A model generated the notes under the pieces. That model had not been told where the DNA came from. It did no database searches and saw only the letters and a program-made list of their open reading frames with translations. The translations under genes were made by a program, and so were the position numbers. Below, piece by piece: positions 6,762 to 14,406 of a stretch of DNA of 16,713 bases; position 1 is the stretch's first letter, and each line of letters begins with the position of its first letter. This stretch comes from an uncultured Clostridia bacterium. Lineage in GTDB: Bacteria > Bacillota > Clostridia > Oscillospirales > Ruminococcaceae. The stretch is taken from positions 1 to 16,713 of the forward strand of contig CAMTHN010000007.1 of the NCBI GenBank assembly GCA_947072265.1. Reading direction: 5' to 3'.

Positions 6762-6808
6762 AAAAAGAGCTTTAAGAATATTAATATTCTTAAAGCTCTT
6801 TTTTTATT
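6757..6808. terminator. Perfect palindromic bidirectional terminator shared by spoVG and the Gld-like operon
   Basis: A 52-base perfect palindrome is centred between 6782 and 6783. Its GAGCTTTAAGAATATT half is flanked by seven A on one side and seven T on the other, so each strand yields a stable hairpin ending in T residues. It contains the last bases and stop codon of spoVG (TAA at 6759-6761) and the stop codon of the convergent DUF4340 gene (6804-6806). Confidence 0.95.
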
Positions 6809-8246
6809 TTATAAAAGTTTTTAAACTGTCTAGAATTTTTTTCACATAATCCCTATCAACTGTAAAAAACATTTTATCATTAAAAATCATAGAAACATCT
6901 CTATCATTTACCTGAAATAATTTTATTGTATCAGGTAATACTCCCTGTTTTCTATAAGAATATTTTATACTTACCAATAATTTTCCCTCTGGCTTTTTAG
7001 CCAATCCAGATATTATTGGAATAAAAGCTGTCTCTTTAAAAAATTCATCAAATTGATTTAGATTGAATTTTTTGTCCCCTATATATACAGAAATATTATC
7101 TGCTTCTCCCTCTATCTTAAAATCATAATCATTTCCATCAATTCCAAAATTTATATTAGAAACTTTATCTAAAGATGGAATAAATATATTCTTTTTAATT
7201 AAATCTTTAAGAGATAAATCTATCCAAGGAAGACGACTAGAACGAACTTCATATACAACATTTGTCCCTAAAATCATAACATAGTAAAATTCTTCTTCAA
7301 GATGAAGATGCCCATGATTATCTAACCCTTGATAAGATTCCACCTTGCTACCTATTACAATTAGGTGTTCTTTCCCATCTACAGTAAATCCAACCTCTAG
7401 TGTGGGAGTTTTAAAGCCATACTCTTTTTTTTCCAAGCTTTGTTTTCCATAATCTGAAATAAAATCTGCTTTTAAATCTCCGTTTGGTAAAATAAACTGA
7501 ACTGCTGTATTTTCTAAAAAAGAACTATACGGACTCGTTAAGATATAATTTATCTTCTCATCCGACTTATCTTCTAAGCTCTGTTTATTAGCTTCTATAC
7601 TTATTGTATCTTTTTGACCTTTAAGTTTTATAAATATTTTCGTAAAGATAGATGGGTCAATATTTCCATCTTTTGATGGATATTTTAAAAATATATCAGA
7701 TATAAAATCTTTTTCATCCAACATAACAGCCTCTATATCTTTTGATTTAACAAGCTTAATATCATCAGAATTAGAAGTTTTTACATAATATCCACTATTA
7801 TCTATGGCCATCTTGCCTATATTTATATCGAGATTTTTTCCATCTTTATAATTTATAGATATGTCATATTTTGATGGAGCAAACCCAAAATCTTTTATGT
7901 CATCTATAGCACTTTCTGGAACTTCTTTATAAGAAGATAGAGACAACAACGATTCTAAAAATGTTGTATATTTATCTTGATTTTTTTCAAAACTACTAAT
8001 ACTATCTATTTCGAAATTTCCATCATCATCCTTTTTCATTATAAAAGATGAGGTGTTTTTTTCTTGTTTATTCATAACCGATATTGAAGAAACATCAGCC
8101 TTATCTATATCAACTATTTTAGTAGTCGTTTCTTCTAATGATGATGTTTCCAAACTTCCTGTATCTATCATATTTAATATAAAAATTCCAGCTAATAAAA
8201 CTAAAAAAATTATACTTAATATAATTATGGATTTTTTTTTATCCAT
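6804..8246 (-). CDS. DUF4340 membrane-anchored protein of a Gld-like ABC transporter cassette
   Basis: This 480-residue protein has a short basic N-terminus (MDKKKS) and one hydrophobic helix at about 6-27. A long hydrophilic region follows and probably lies outside the membrane. The sequence contains repeated, related beta-rich units typical of DUF4340 proteins, with stretches such as FGFAPSKYDISINYKDGK and YYVKTSNSDDIKLV in the first copy and YGFKTPTLEVGFTVDGK and YYVMILGTNVVYEV in the second. Family members are found next to GldG-like proteins, which is the case here: the start is 2 bases after the gldG-like stop, and its ribosome binding site AGGAGG lies inside the end of that gene. It is the last gene of the operon. 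The molecular role is unknown; an extracytoplasmic partner of the transporter is the likely reading. Confidence 0.85.
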   Translation of the reverse strand: MDKKKSIIILSIIFLVLLAGIFILNMIDTGSLETSSLEETTTKIVDIDKADVSSISVMNKQEKNTSSFIMKKDDDGNFEIDSISSFEKNQDKYTTFLESLLSLSSYKEVPESAIDDIKDFGFAPSKYDISINYKDGKNLDINIGKMAIDNSGYYVKTSNSDDIKLVKSKDIEAVMLDEKDFISDIFLKYPSKDGNIDPSIFTKIFIKLKGQKDTISIEANKQSLEDKSDEKINYILTSPYSSFLENTAVQFILPNGDLKADFISDYGKQSLEKKEYGFKTPTLEVGFTVDGKEHLIVIGSKVESYQGLDNHGHLHLEEEFYYVMILGTNVVYEVRSSRLPWIDLSLKDLIKKNIFIPSLDKVSNINFGIDGNDYDFKIEGEADNISVYIGDKKFNLNQFDEFFKETAFIPIISGLAKKPEGKLLVSIKYSYRKQGVLPDTIKLFQVNDRDVSMIFNDKMFFTVDRDYVKKILDSLKTFIK

Positions 8247-8248
8247 TT

Positions 8249-9676
8249 TTACATATTCCTCCTACGCATCCAAACAAATATCCCCATAATTATAACAAAT
8301 ATAGGAACTATTAACAAAAATATAATTGTAAGTATTAGAGACTCTTGTTCAGAAAGCATTAGTGAAACTCCACCCAACTCTTTAGGAACAATTTTTATTC
8401 CTTCTTCTTTATCAGAAATAGAATCGAAAATACTTATGAAATATTCTCCATTTCCAAAAGATGAAGATTTTATAAATTCTTCTGTTATAAATCCAGCACT
8501 AGATATAACAGCTAGATTAGAATATTTATCTCCAGATTTTATTCTAGATAAAACAGCAGTAGAAAATGCTTTTAAATCAGCATCTTTCGGCTTCCAGTTC
8601 TCCCCAGCATCAACTGGTCTTAAAGCTGCGCTTGGTTTAGTTTTCAACAATGGTATAACTTCTCTATCCCCTGCAAAATCAAATAAAATATTAATAGATT
8701 TTGCATTAGCTATAATTATAGGCGTTTGTGAATCATATTTTAATAGATCTTTTTGAAAAACATCCTGTATAGATATAAAAGGACTTAAATATATCAAACT
8801 TTTATCAGTTTCAACAATTCCGCCAGTTTCAATAGATATTCCCCATTCTTTTAAAAATTTATCTAAATTAGGCGTTTCTTTTTTAGTTTCTCCAGAGATA
8901 AATATCGCATTTTTTCCTTTTTCACCATTATTATCTAGATATTTATCCAATTTTTCTATCTGATCCTTTGTATAATCCACAGTTGAAGCTGGAATAAATA
9001 TAATATCAGTTTCTTGCGGTATCCCCTCTGTCAAAAAATTTATCTCTCCTACATGATAGCTATTTCTAGAAAGGATGTCTATAAGATGAGAGGAATCCAT
9101 AGTATTCTCACCTGATAATACTAAAACTTTTTTTGGATTTTTATTTATAACATTTAAGATAGCACTAGTTAGAGCTTGTTCGGCTTTTGAAGAAGATACC
9201 TGTTCTCCCGACTCTGTTTGTTCTACATTAAATAAATCATATGCCGTAACCTTCTGTTTTTTTTCATTGCTAGAAACAACTATATCTCCATATTGAACAT
9301 CCAAGTCGGTATATTTTTCTGCTAATTGCGGATTCTCTATAATATCAATAAATTTAACCTTTATCTTGCTAGAATTTTGCTCATACTGGCGTATAACCTT
9401 TCCAGCCTGTGCATAATATTCACTTGCTACGCTATAGCTCTGTTCGGTAGCCAAAACATCTATATAAACATCATTTTCGAGATTTTCTATATAATCTTTC
9501 GTTTCTTTTGTTATATTAAAAATTTTATTGGTTGTTAAATCCATTTCTAAAGGAAGTTTAGTCATAAGAATATTAACAAAAAGATTTATAACTATTACTA
9601 CCGCTATAAATAAAACTATTAGACCTAAAGATGAAACCCCATGTTTAAACTTATTATTTTTTAACTGTTTTTTCAT
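8249..9676 (-). CDS. GldG-like ABC transporter auxiliary protein
   Basis: This 475-residue protein has a hydrophobic helix at about 17-39, a long soluble region, and a second helix near the C-terminus (about 448-468) ending in the basic tail WMRRRNM. The topology and sequence, for example NKIFNITKETKDYIENL, the KVLVLSGE strand and DIIFIPASTVDYTKDQIEKLDKYL, match the GldG/auxiliary ABC family, whose soluble part resembles a glutamine-amidotransferase/IFT52-like fold. In Bacteroidetes GldG works with GldA and GldF in gliding; in Firmicutes the homologous cassette has no established substrate. AGGAGGGG precedes the ATG. The gene begins 13 bases after the permease stop, so translation is probably coupled within the four-gene operon. 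Confidence 0.85.
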   Translation of the reverse strand: MKKQLKNNKFKHGVSSLGLIVLFIAVVIVINLFVNILMTKLPLEMDLTTNKIFNITKETKDYIENLENDVYIDVLATEQSYSVASEYYAQAGKVIRQYEQNSSKIKVKFIDIIENPQLAEKYTDLDVQYGDIVVSSNEKKQKVTAYDLFNVEQTESGEQVSSSKAEQALTSAILNVINKNPKKVLVLSGENTMDSSHLIDILSRNSYHVGEINFLTEGIPQETDIIFIPASTVDYTKDQIEKLDKYLDNNGEKGKNAIFISGETKKETPNLDKFLKEWGISIETGGIVETDKSLIYLSPFISIQDVFQKDLLKYDSQTPIIIANAKSINILFDFAGDREVIPLLKTKPSAALRPVDAGENWKPKDADLKAFSTAVLSRIKSGDKYSNLAVISSAGFITEEFIKSSSFGNGEYFISIFDSISDKEEGIKIVPKELGGVSLMLSEQESLILTIIFLLIVPIFVIIMGIFVWMRRRNM

Positions 9677-9689
9677 AAATATTCCCCTC

Positions 9690-10394
9690 CTATCTCCAAC
9701 GTCTTTTTTCTAAAGTTCTAACTGTTAAAAAATTGAAAACAACTATAAAACTTATAAAGAAAATAATATTAGATATATCTATTATTCCTATTGTAAAATC
9801 CTGAAACCTTGTAAAGAATGACATCTGTACAAAAAATTCTTTTATTGTAGGATTTGCTATATTTTGAAAAAATCCATCAGAAAAAAATAAAAACATCATA
9901 ATAGCAAAACTAACAATAGCTGATATAACCTGGCTCTCTGTAGTAGAAGAAACAAAAATACCTATAGATATCAACGCTCCTCCTAAAAGAATTATACCTA
10001 AAACATTTCCTATTATAACAGTCCACTCCATTGGTGCATAAAAAGAAAGTGTTATTGCATAGACGACAGTTATCAATATTCCTAAAACATATATAAATAA
10101 ACCTGCCAAAAACTTACCTATAACTATAGAAGATAATTTTATTGGTGATGTAAGTAATGCTTGATCTGTTTTTTGTTTTCTCTCCTCGCTCATAAGCTTC
10201 ATCGTAAGAATAGGAACTAAGAACATAGAAATAGTTATAAGTGATCCAAACACGCCTGATAAGTTGGATGAATTATATGCAAGAGAAGTTAGAAATAAAT
10301 ACAACCCCGAAAAAAAGTAAAAAACTGCCAGATAAGCATATCCTATAGCAGAGTTGAAATATGAACCTATCTCTCTTTTAAATATCGCTAACAT
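9690..10394 (-). CDS. GldF-like ABC-2 type permease
   Basis: This 234-residue integral membrane protein is the membrane-spanning subunit of an ABC-2 type transporter. It begins MLAIFKREIGSYFNSAIGYAYL, typical of GldF-like permeases (KRE followed by SYF). About six hydrophobic segments are visible, near residues 18-36, 48-66, 93-115, 125-149, 157-175 and 203-224. The conserved loop MKLMSEERKQKTDQALLTSPI lies between the second and third helices and is the likely coupling contact with the ATPase. Its start overlaps the last 17 bases of the ATPase gene, and AGGAGG sits 6 bases before the ATG inside that gene. The protein ends with the basic tail LEKRRWR. Confidence 0.9.
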   Translation of the reverse strand: MLAIFKREIGSYFNSAIGYAYLAVFYFFSGLYLFLTSLAYNSSNLSGVFGSLITISMFLVPILTMKLMSEERKQKTDQALLTSPIKLSSIVIGKFLAGLFIYVLGILITVVYAITLSFYAPMEWTVIIGNVLGIILLGGALISIGIFVSSTTESQVISAIVSFAIMMFLFFSDGFFQNIANPTIKEFFVQMSFFTRFQDFTIGIIDISNIIFFISFIVVFNFLTVRTLEKRRWR

Positions 10395-11466
10395 CTTTTT
10401 CCTCCTCTATGCTATTTATTATCAAATCTTTTTTTTGAACTTGTTCTAATTCTTCTGCATTTGGTGTTTCTTGATCTGATAAAACTTGTGAAAAATCTTT
10501 TTTAGTTATATCTGACTCTTTTATATCTTTAGTTAGATTTAAAAAGGCTTCTTCTAAACTCATTTCATTAGTATGTATACCTAATAAAATCCAGTTGTTT
10601 TCCACCGCAAGATCAAAGATAGACTTTCTAATATCTTTACTTTCCCCAACTTCTCCTTCAACTATAAAGTCATAAACTCCTTTTTCTTTTTCTCCAAGAG
10701 AAAAAATGTCTTTAACTGAGTCTAGTTGTTTGCATTTTTCTAAAACTTCAGCTTCATCTCCTTGAATTTTTGCAGTGTATTTAACACAAGCCTCAACATT
10801 AGATAGATTGAAAGCAGTATCATCCGCCACCAAAATTCCTTTATTTAAAACTATAACTCTATCACAAATAGCCTGAACCTCTGATAAAATATGTGAAGAA
10901 AGTATAACTGTATGGTTTTCCCCAAATCCTTTAATTAAATTTCTTATCTCTATTATCTGCTTTGGATCTAAACCTACCGTTGGTTCATCTAATATCAAAA
11001 CTTCTGGATGACCTAAAAGTGCCTGTGCCAAACCAACTCTTTGCTTATACCCTTTAGATAAATTTTTTATTATCCTTTTATAAACATCATCTAATTTTAA
11101 TAAGCTACAAATATTCTTTATATGCGCTTGTTTTTTCTCTTCTTTTTTTAACGAAACTTTTTTTAGATCAAACATAAAAGATAAATATTTAGCAACCGTC
11201 ATATCTAGATACAAAGGGGGATGTTCTGGAAGATATCCCATCTTTTTTTTTGCTTCTATTGGATTATTTAAAATATCAAATCCATCTATTTCAACACTTC
11301 CACCTGTAGTAGAAATATAACCCGTAAGAATATTCATAGTTGTAGATTTTCCAGCACCATTTGGACCTAAAAAACCTAATATTTCACCTTTTTTTACAGA
11401 AAATGTTAGATTGGAAAGTGCTTTTTTCTTTCCATAATTTTTACAAAGATTTTTTACCTCTATCAT
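10378..11466 (-). CDS. GldA-like ABC transporter ATP-binding protein
   Basis: This is the ATPase subunit of the exporter-type cassette. Walker A is GPNGAGKST (residues 34-42), the Q-loop region is GYLPEHPPLY, the signature is LSKGYKQR (136-143), Walker B is VLILDEP (156-162) and the switch His is His192 in SSHIL, so all nucleotide-binding motifs are intact. At 362 residues it is about 50 longer than usual. The extra C-terminal tail (about 311-362) is rich in Lys, Glu, Asp and Gln and predicts as charged and possibly coiled. AGGAGG lies 7 bases upstream of the ATG. It is first in the operon ATPase, permease, GldG-like, DUF4340, driven by the promoter at 11523-11551. The substrate cannot be read from sequence. 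Confidence 0.93.
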   Translation of the reverse strand: MIEVKNLCKNYGKKKALSNLTFSVKKGEILGFLGPNGAGKSTTMNILTGYISTTGGSVEIDGFDILNNPIEAKKKMGYLPEHPPLYLDMTVAKYLSFMFDLKKVSLKKEEKKQAHIKNICSLLKLDDVYKRIIKNLSKGYKQRVGLAQALLGHPEVLILDEPTVGLDPKQIIEIRNLIKGFGENHTVILSSHILSEVQAICDRVIVLNKGILVADDTAFNLSNVEACVKYTAKIQGDEAEVLEKCKQLDSVKDIFSLGEKEKGVYDFIVEGEVGESKDIRKSIFDLAVENNWILLGIHTNEMSLEEAFLNLTKDIKESDITKKDFSQVLSDQETPNAEELEQVQKKDLIINSIEEEKDVSDI

Positions 11467-11522
11467 TTATTTCCTCCTAATTTACCTAATAATTAAAATG
11501 ATAAGACCTATAATATTAATTA

Positions 11523-11551
11523 ATTATAACCTTATATATAACTATTTTCAA
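11523..11551 (-). promoter_or_regulatory. SigA-type promoter of the Gld-like ABC operon
   Basis: On the minus strand -35 TTGAAA (11546-11551) and a perfect -10 TATAAT (11523-11528) are 17 bases apart. The start would be near 11516, about 50 bases ahead of the ATPase gene. Confidence 0.75.
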
Positions 11552-11649
11552 TTACATTTAATCTATGGCTCTATTATTTTTATAAATATAAAGTATAAAC
11601 TTCTTTTGATTGACAATAATAGATTAAAATAGAAAGGGTGTTATTTTAT

Positions 11650-13962
11650 ATGAAATCTATAATTTTAGCCGGAGGAAAAGGATCAAAGCTTTCCCCTATA
11701 ACCTGTTCTATCCCTCCTGTACTTATCCCTATATGCGGGAGACCTGTGATAGAATATACTTTAGATTTATTAGAACAGCATGGCATCAAATCTTCAACAA
11801 TTTCTGTTATGTCAAAAGGTCAAAAGGTAGAAGATAACTTTTATTCTAAAAAATATAATTCAATAGATCTAGACTTTTCTTATGAAGAAACCCCTCTAGG
11901 AACTGCAGGGTCTGTTAAACATTCTATACAATCAACTGAAGAAGATTTTATTGTTATATCTGGCAGATGTGTTTCTGATTTTGATTTAACAAAAGCTTTT
12001 AAATTTCACAAAAATCATCATGGAATTGCCACGATTATTTTGAAAAAAGATTTTAAAAATAATAATTCTAAAACGGTTAAGCTCGATAGCAATAACAAAA
12101 TTCAAGATTTTACAGAAAATTTTTCTAGTATAGATTACTCTTCAAATTTTATAAACACAGGAATATATATCTTTTCAAAAGAAATATTAGACCATATCCC
12201 TGATAGTATAAACTCTGATTTTATCAAAGACATATTTCCCTCTATAATTAAAAAAAATATTCCTATCTATGGATATAAAGCTGATGGATATTGCCAAAAT
12301 CTTTACGATATAAAATCATATTTTAAGATAAATCAAGATGTATTACATCAAAAAGTTTCTTGCGATATAAAAGCTAAATATGATTTTGGAGTTTATTTTA
12401 AAGATTCTTTCCCTAATGGAGAATTTAATATAAATCCCCCCGTTTTTATTGGTTCTAACGTATCTATAGGCGATAATGTTCAGCTAAACTGCGGAACAGT
12501 TGTAATGGATAATGTAACTATTGGAGACGAAACAATTATAAATTCATCAATTATTTTGGAGGGTGCTCATATAAGCAGCCATGTAAAAATAAATCAAGCT
12601 GTTATAGGAAATGATGCTAAAATCCTTCATCATTCATCTATTTTCGAAGAATCTGTTATAGCCAATGAATGTAAAATTTCTGAACACTCTATAATTTCTA
12701 ATAAAGCAAAAATTTGGCCAAATAAAACCGTATTTCCTAACTCCAATATAAAAAAAGACATTAAATATGGTTATCCCTCCGATATATTATTTGACGATGA
12801 TGGAATATCTGGAGAGACAAATTTAACAATAAATCCCGAAAATCTTTCTGCTATTGGAGGAGCATTAGCTAGCCTTATTCCAAAACCAAAGATAGGAATA
12901 TCAACAAATTTATCTCCATCATCCCATGCATTTAAACACGCGGTTATATCTGGTATCCTATCTTCAGGAGGAGATGTATTAGATTTTGGGGACACTATAG
13001 AAACACAATTCGAATTTTGTGTATCAAAATCTATGTGCGATTTTGGAGTTTATATAGAAAGTAACGCAATAACAAATATAAAGATTGTCCAACAAGGATC
13101 TATGCCTCTTTCAAGATTATATGAAAAAAAGATAGAAGATCTTATAAACCAAACTAAATCTAAAAAAGTTTTACACAATAATTTTGGAATGATTTCAGAT
13201 TTTTCATCGTTGAAAAATATATACGAGATAGATCTAGCTTCTACGTTACCCTTGAATAAAACAGATTATCCAATTTCTATAAAATCTCCAAACAAACATA
13301 TAGTTTCCATCTTATCTAGAACATTAAAAAAATCTGGTTATACTATTCAAGATAGTCCTCTTTCTATAGAAATATATATATCCAACTCGGGAAAAGAAAT
13401 TTCAATATATTCACAAGAAACAGGGTATATATTCGATGAAAAAGTTTTAGCTGTATTATGTTTAGCCACATTTATAAAAGGAAATTCTGTTTCCGTTCCA
13501 TTCGAAGCACCTACGATAATAGACAAGATTGGAAAAAAATATGAAAAAGATGTATACAGATACCATAAATTTTCTAACAAAAATTTAGACTCTATAGCAA
13601 GAGAAAAAGCCATATCCCAACCCCATCTTAGAGACTGTTTAAAAATGTCTATATCTTTGCTAAATTTTTTAAATGAAAATAATTATACTTTAAAACAAGC
13701 TATAGATATGATACCCCATTTTGCAACAGCTTCCAGAATGATAAAGGTTGCAAAAAATCCAATGGATATTTTCGACAGAATATCCAGCACCGGTGAAATT
13801 ATAGATTCTGGTCTTAAATTTAATCACACAATGGGAGAGGCATTTATAAGACCTTTAAAATCTGGAAAAGGTTTTATGGTTTATGCCGAAAGTATCAAAA
13901 GCGAATCTGCTTCTGAAATTTGTGATTTTTATGAAGATCTAATAAAACAACAAACTATTTAA
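11650..13962 (+). CDS. Fused nucleotidyltransferase / hexapeptide / phosphomannomutase-like protein, both enzyme sites degenerate
   Basis: The 770-residue protein has three parts. An N-terminal sugar-nucleotidyltransferase domain (about 1-240) starts SIILAGGKGSKLSPIT. A left-handed beta-helix of hexapeptide repeats (about 262-370) follows. The last part is a phosphoglucomutase/phosphomannomutase-like region (about 383-768). Intact relatives are annotated as mannose-1-phosphate guanylyltransferases. Here the metal-binding Asp of the usual SGD motif is Arg106 (SGRCVSDFDL), and the second metal Asp of WxDIG is Asn217 (GYCQNLYD). The mutase part has no TASHNP serine and no DxDxDR loop, and the RPSGTEP loop reads RPLKSGKG. 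An enzymatic role is therefore doubtful; a sensing or scaffold role is inference. The ATG at 11650 is chosen because AAAGGGTG lies 9 bases before it; an in-frame GTG at 11638 overlaps that site. I see no convincing promoter. Confidence 0.85.
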   Translation: MKSIILAGGKGSKLSPITCSIPPVLIPICGRPVIEYTLDLLEQHGIKSSTISVMSKGQKVEDNFYSKKYNSIDLDFSYEETPLGTAGSVKHSIQSTEEDFIVISGRCVSDFDLTKAFKFHKNHHGIATIILKKDFKNNNSKTVKLDSNNKIQDFTENFSSIDYSSNFINTGIYIFSKEILDHIPDSINSDFIKDIFPSIIKKNIPIYGYKADGYCQNLYDIKSYFKINQDVLHQKVSCDIKAKYDFGVYFKDSFPNGEFNINPPVFIGSNVSIGDNVQLNCGTVVMDNVTIGDETIINSSIILEGAHISSHVKINQAVIGNDAKILHHSSIFEESVIANECKISEHSIISNKAKIWPNKTVFPNSNIKKDIKYGYPSDILFDDDGISGETNLTINPENLSAIGGALASLIPKPKIGISTNLSPSSHAFKHAVISGILSSGGDVLDFGDTIETQFEFCVSKSMCDFGVYIESNAITNIKIVQQGSMPLSRLYEKKIEDLINQTKSKKVLHNNFGMISDFSSLKNIYEIDLASTLPLNKTDYPISIKSPNKHIVSILSRTLKKSGYTIQDSPLSIEIYISNSGKEISIYSQETGYIFDEKVLAVLCLATFIKGNSVSVPFEAPTIIDKIGKKYEKDVYRYHKFSNKNLDSIAREKAISQPHLRDCLKMSISLLNFLNENNYTLKQAIDMIPHFATASRMIKVAKNPMDIFDRISSTGEIIDSGLKFNHTMGEAFIRPLKSGKGFMVYAESIKSESASEICDFYEDLIKQQTI

Positions 13963-13996
13963 AATATAATGTCACAAGATCTTAATAAAGCTTCTA

Positions 13997-14034
13997 TTGA
14001 CATTAATAATAAATATCTTTATTATTAATGTCAA
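13997..14034. repeat. 17-bp perfect inverted repeat downstream of the fusion gene
   Basis: TTGACATTAATAATAAA (13997-14013) and its exact complement (14018-14034) enclose the loop TATC. No T-run follows directly; the nearest one is at 14056-14062, so it is at best a poor terminator. Each strand contains TTGACA, a 17-base spacer and TATTAT within the repeat, so it could instead be a pair of overlapping convergent promoters. TCAACGTAGTTGA just downstream can form a competing 5-bp hairpin. Confidence 0.6.
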
Positions 14035-14406
14035 CGTAGTTGATAACTGATCGGATTTTTTTATATTTATTTATTATTTAATTCATTCTGTTAAATAATA
14101 TTATAATTACCCTTTAAAATTTCTACTCTATATAGCTTTAATTAGCTTAATTCCAGATTTAAATATCCACTAAATGCCTTATAGGTCTTATCTATAAGGA
14201 CATTGGGGATATTATTAAAATCATATTTTATTATAGATGACTTAAATATAATAATTTTAAATAAAACGGATTATTATATTTAAAATATAAAGCTTAAAAA
14301 ACATAAACATAATTTATACATATATTAAAACTGGAAATCACACTACTTATATCTGGTGTTAATTTAATACTAGAAATTTAAAATATTTAGAAAAAGAGGT
14401 ATTCTC
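14035..14406 (+). other. Non-coding region ahead of the RNase J gene
   Basis: There is no coding potential beyond very short frames. The stretch holds a long imperfect hairpin at 14156-14222, a 10-bp inverted repeat at 14254-14263/14277-14286, a T-run at 14056-14062, and a weak CACAC/GGTGT hairpin near 14340. I find no convincing SigA promoter for the RNase J gene. It may be a structured 5' leader, a terminator region, or an independent RNA. Confidence 0.5.
14156..14222 (+). ncRNA. Long hairpin element, possible leader RNA structure
   Basis: CCTTATAG (14177-14184) and CTATAAGG (14192-14199) form a perfect 8-bp stem with a 7-nt loop. Going outward, CTAA and TG pair with CATTGG across single-base bulges, then AATATCC (14162-14168) pairs with GGATATT (14207-14213), and GATTT pairs with AAATC at the base. 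Over 20 base pairs form in 67 bases, with no T-run after it, so it is not a simple terminator. No known riboswitch core is recognised. Confidence 0.45.

Noticed and set aside
8436..8756. 106-codon plus-strand open frame
   Set aside because: It lies wholly antisense to the GldG-like gene, has no ribosome binding site and has no recognisable sequence; the minus-strand gene explains the region.
11610..11615. TTGACA as the -35 of the fusion gene
   Set aside because: The position 17 bases downstream reads AAAGGG, part of the ribosome binding site; the only TAAAAT is 9 bases away, too close for a promoter.
13347..13613. 88-codon minus-strand open frame
   Set aside because: It is antisense within the intact 770-codon fusion gene and shows no start signal or family match.
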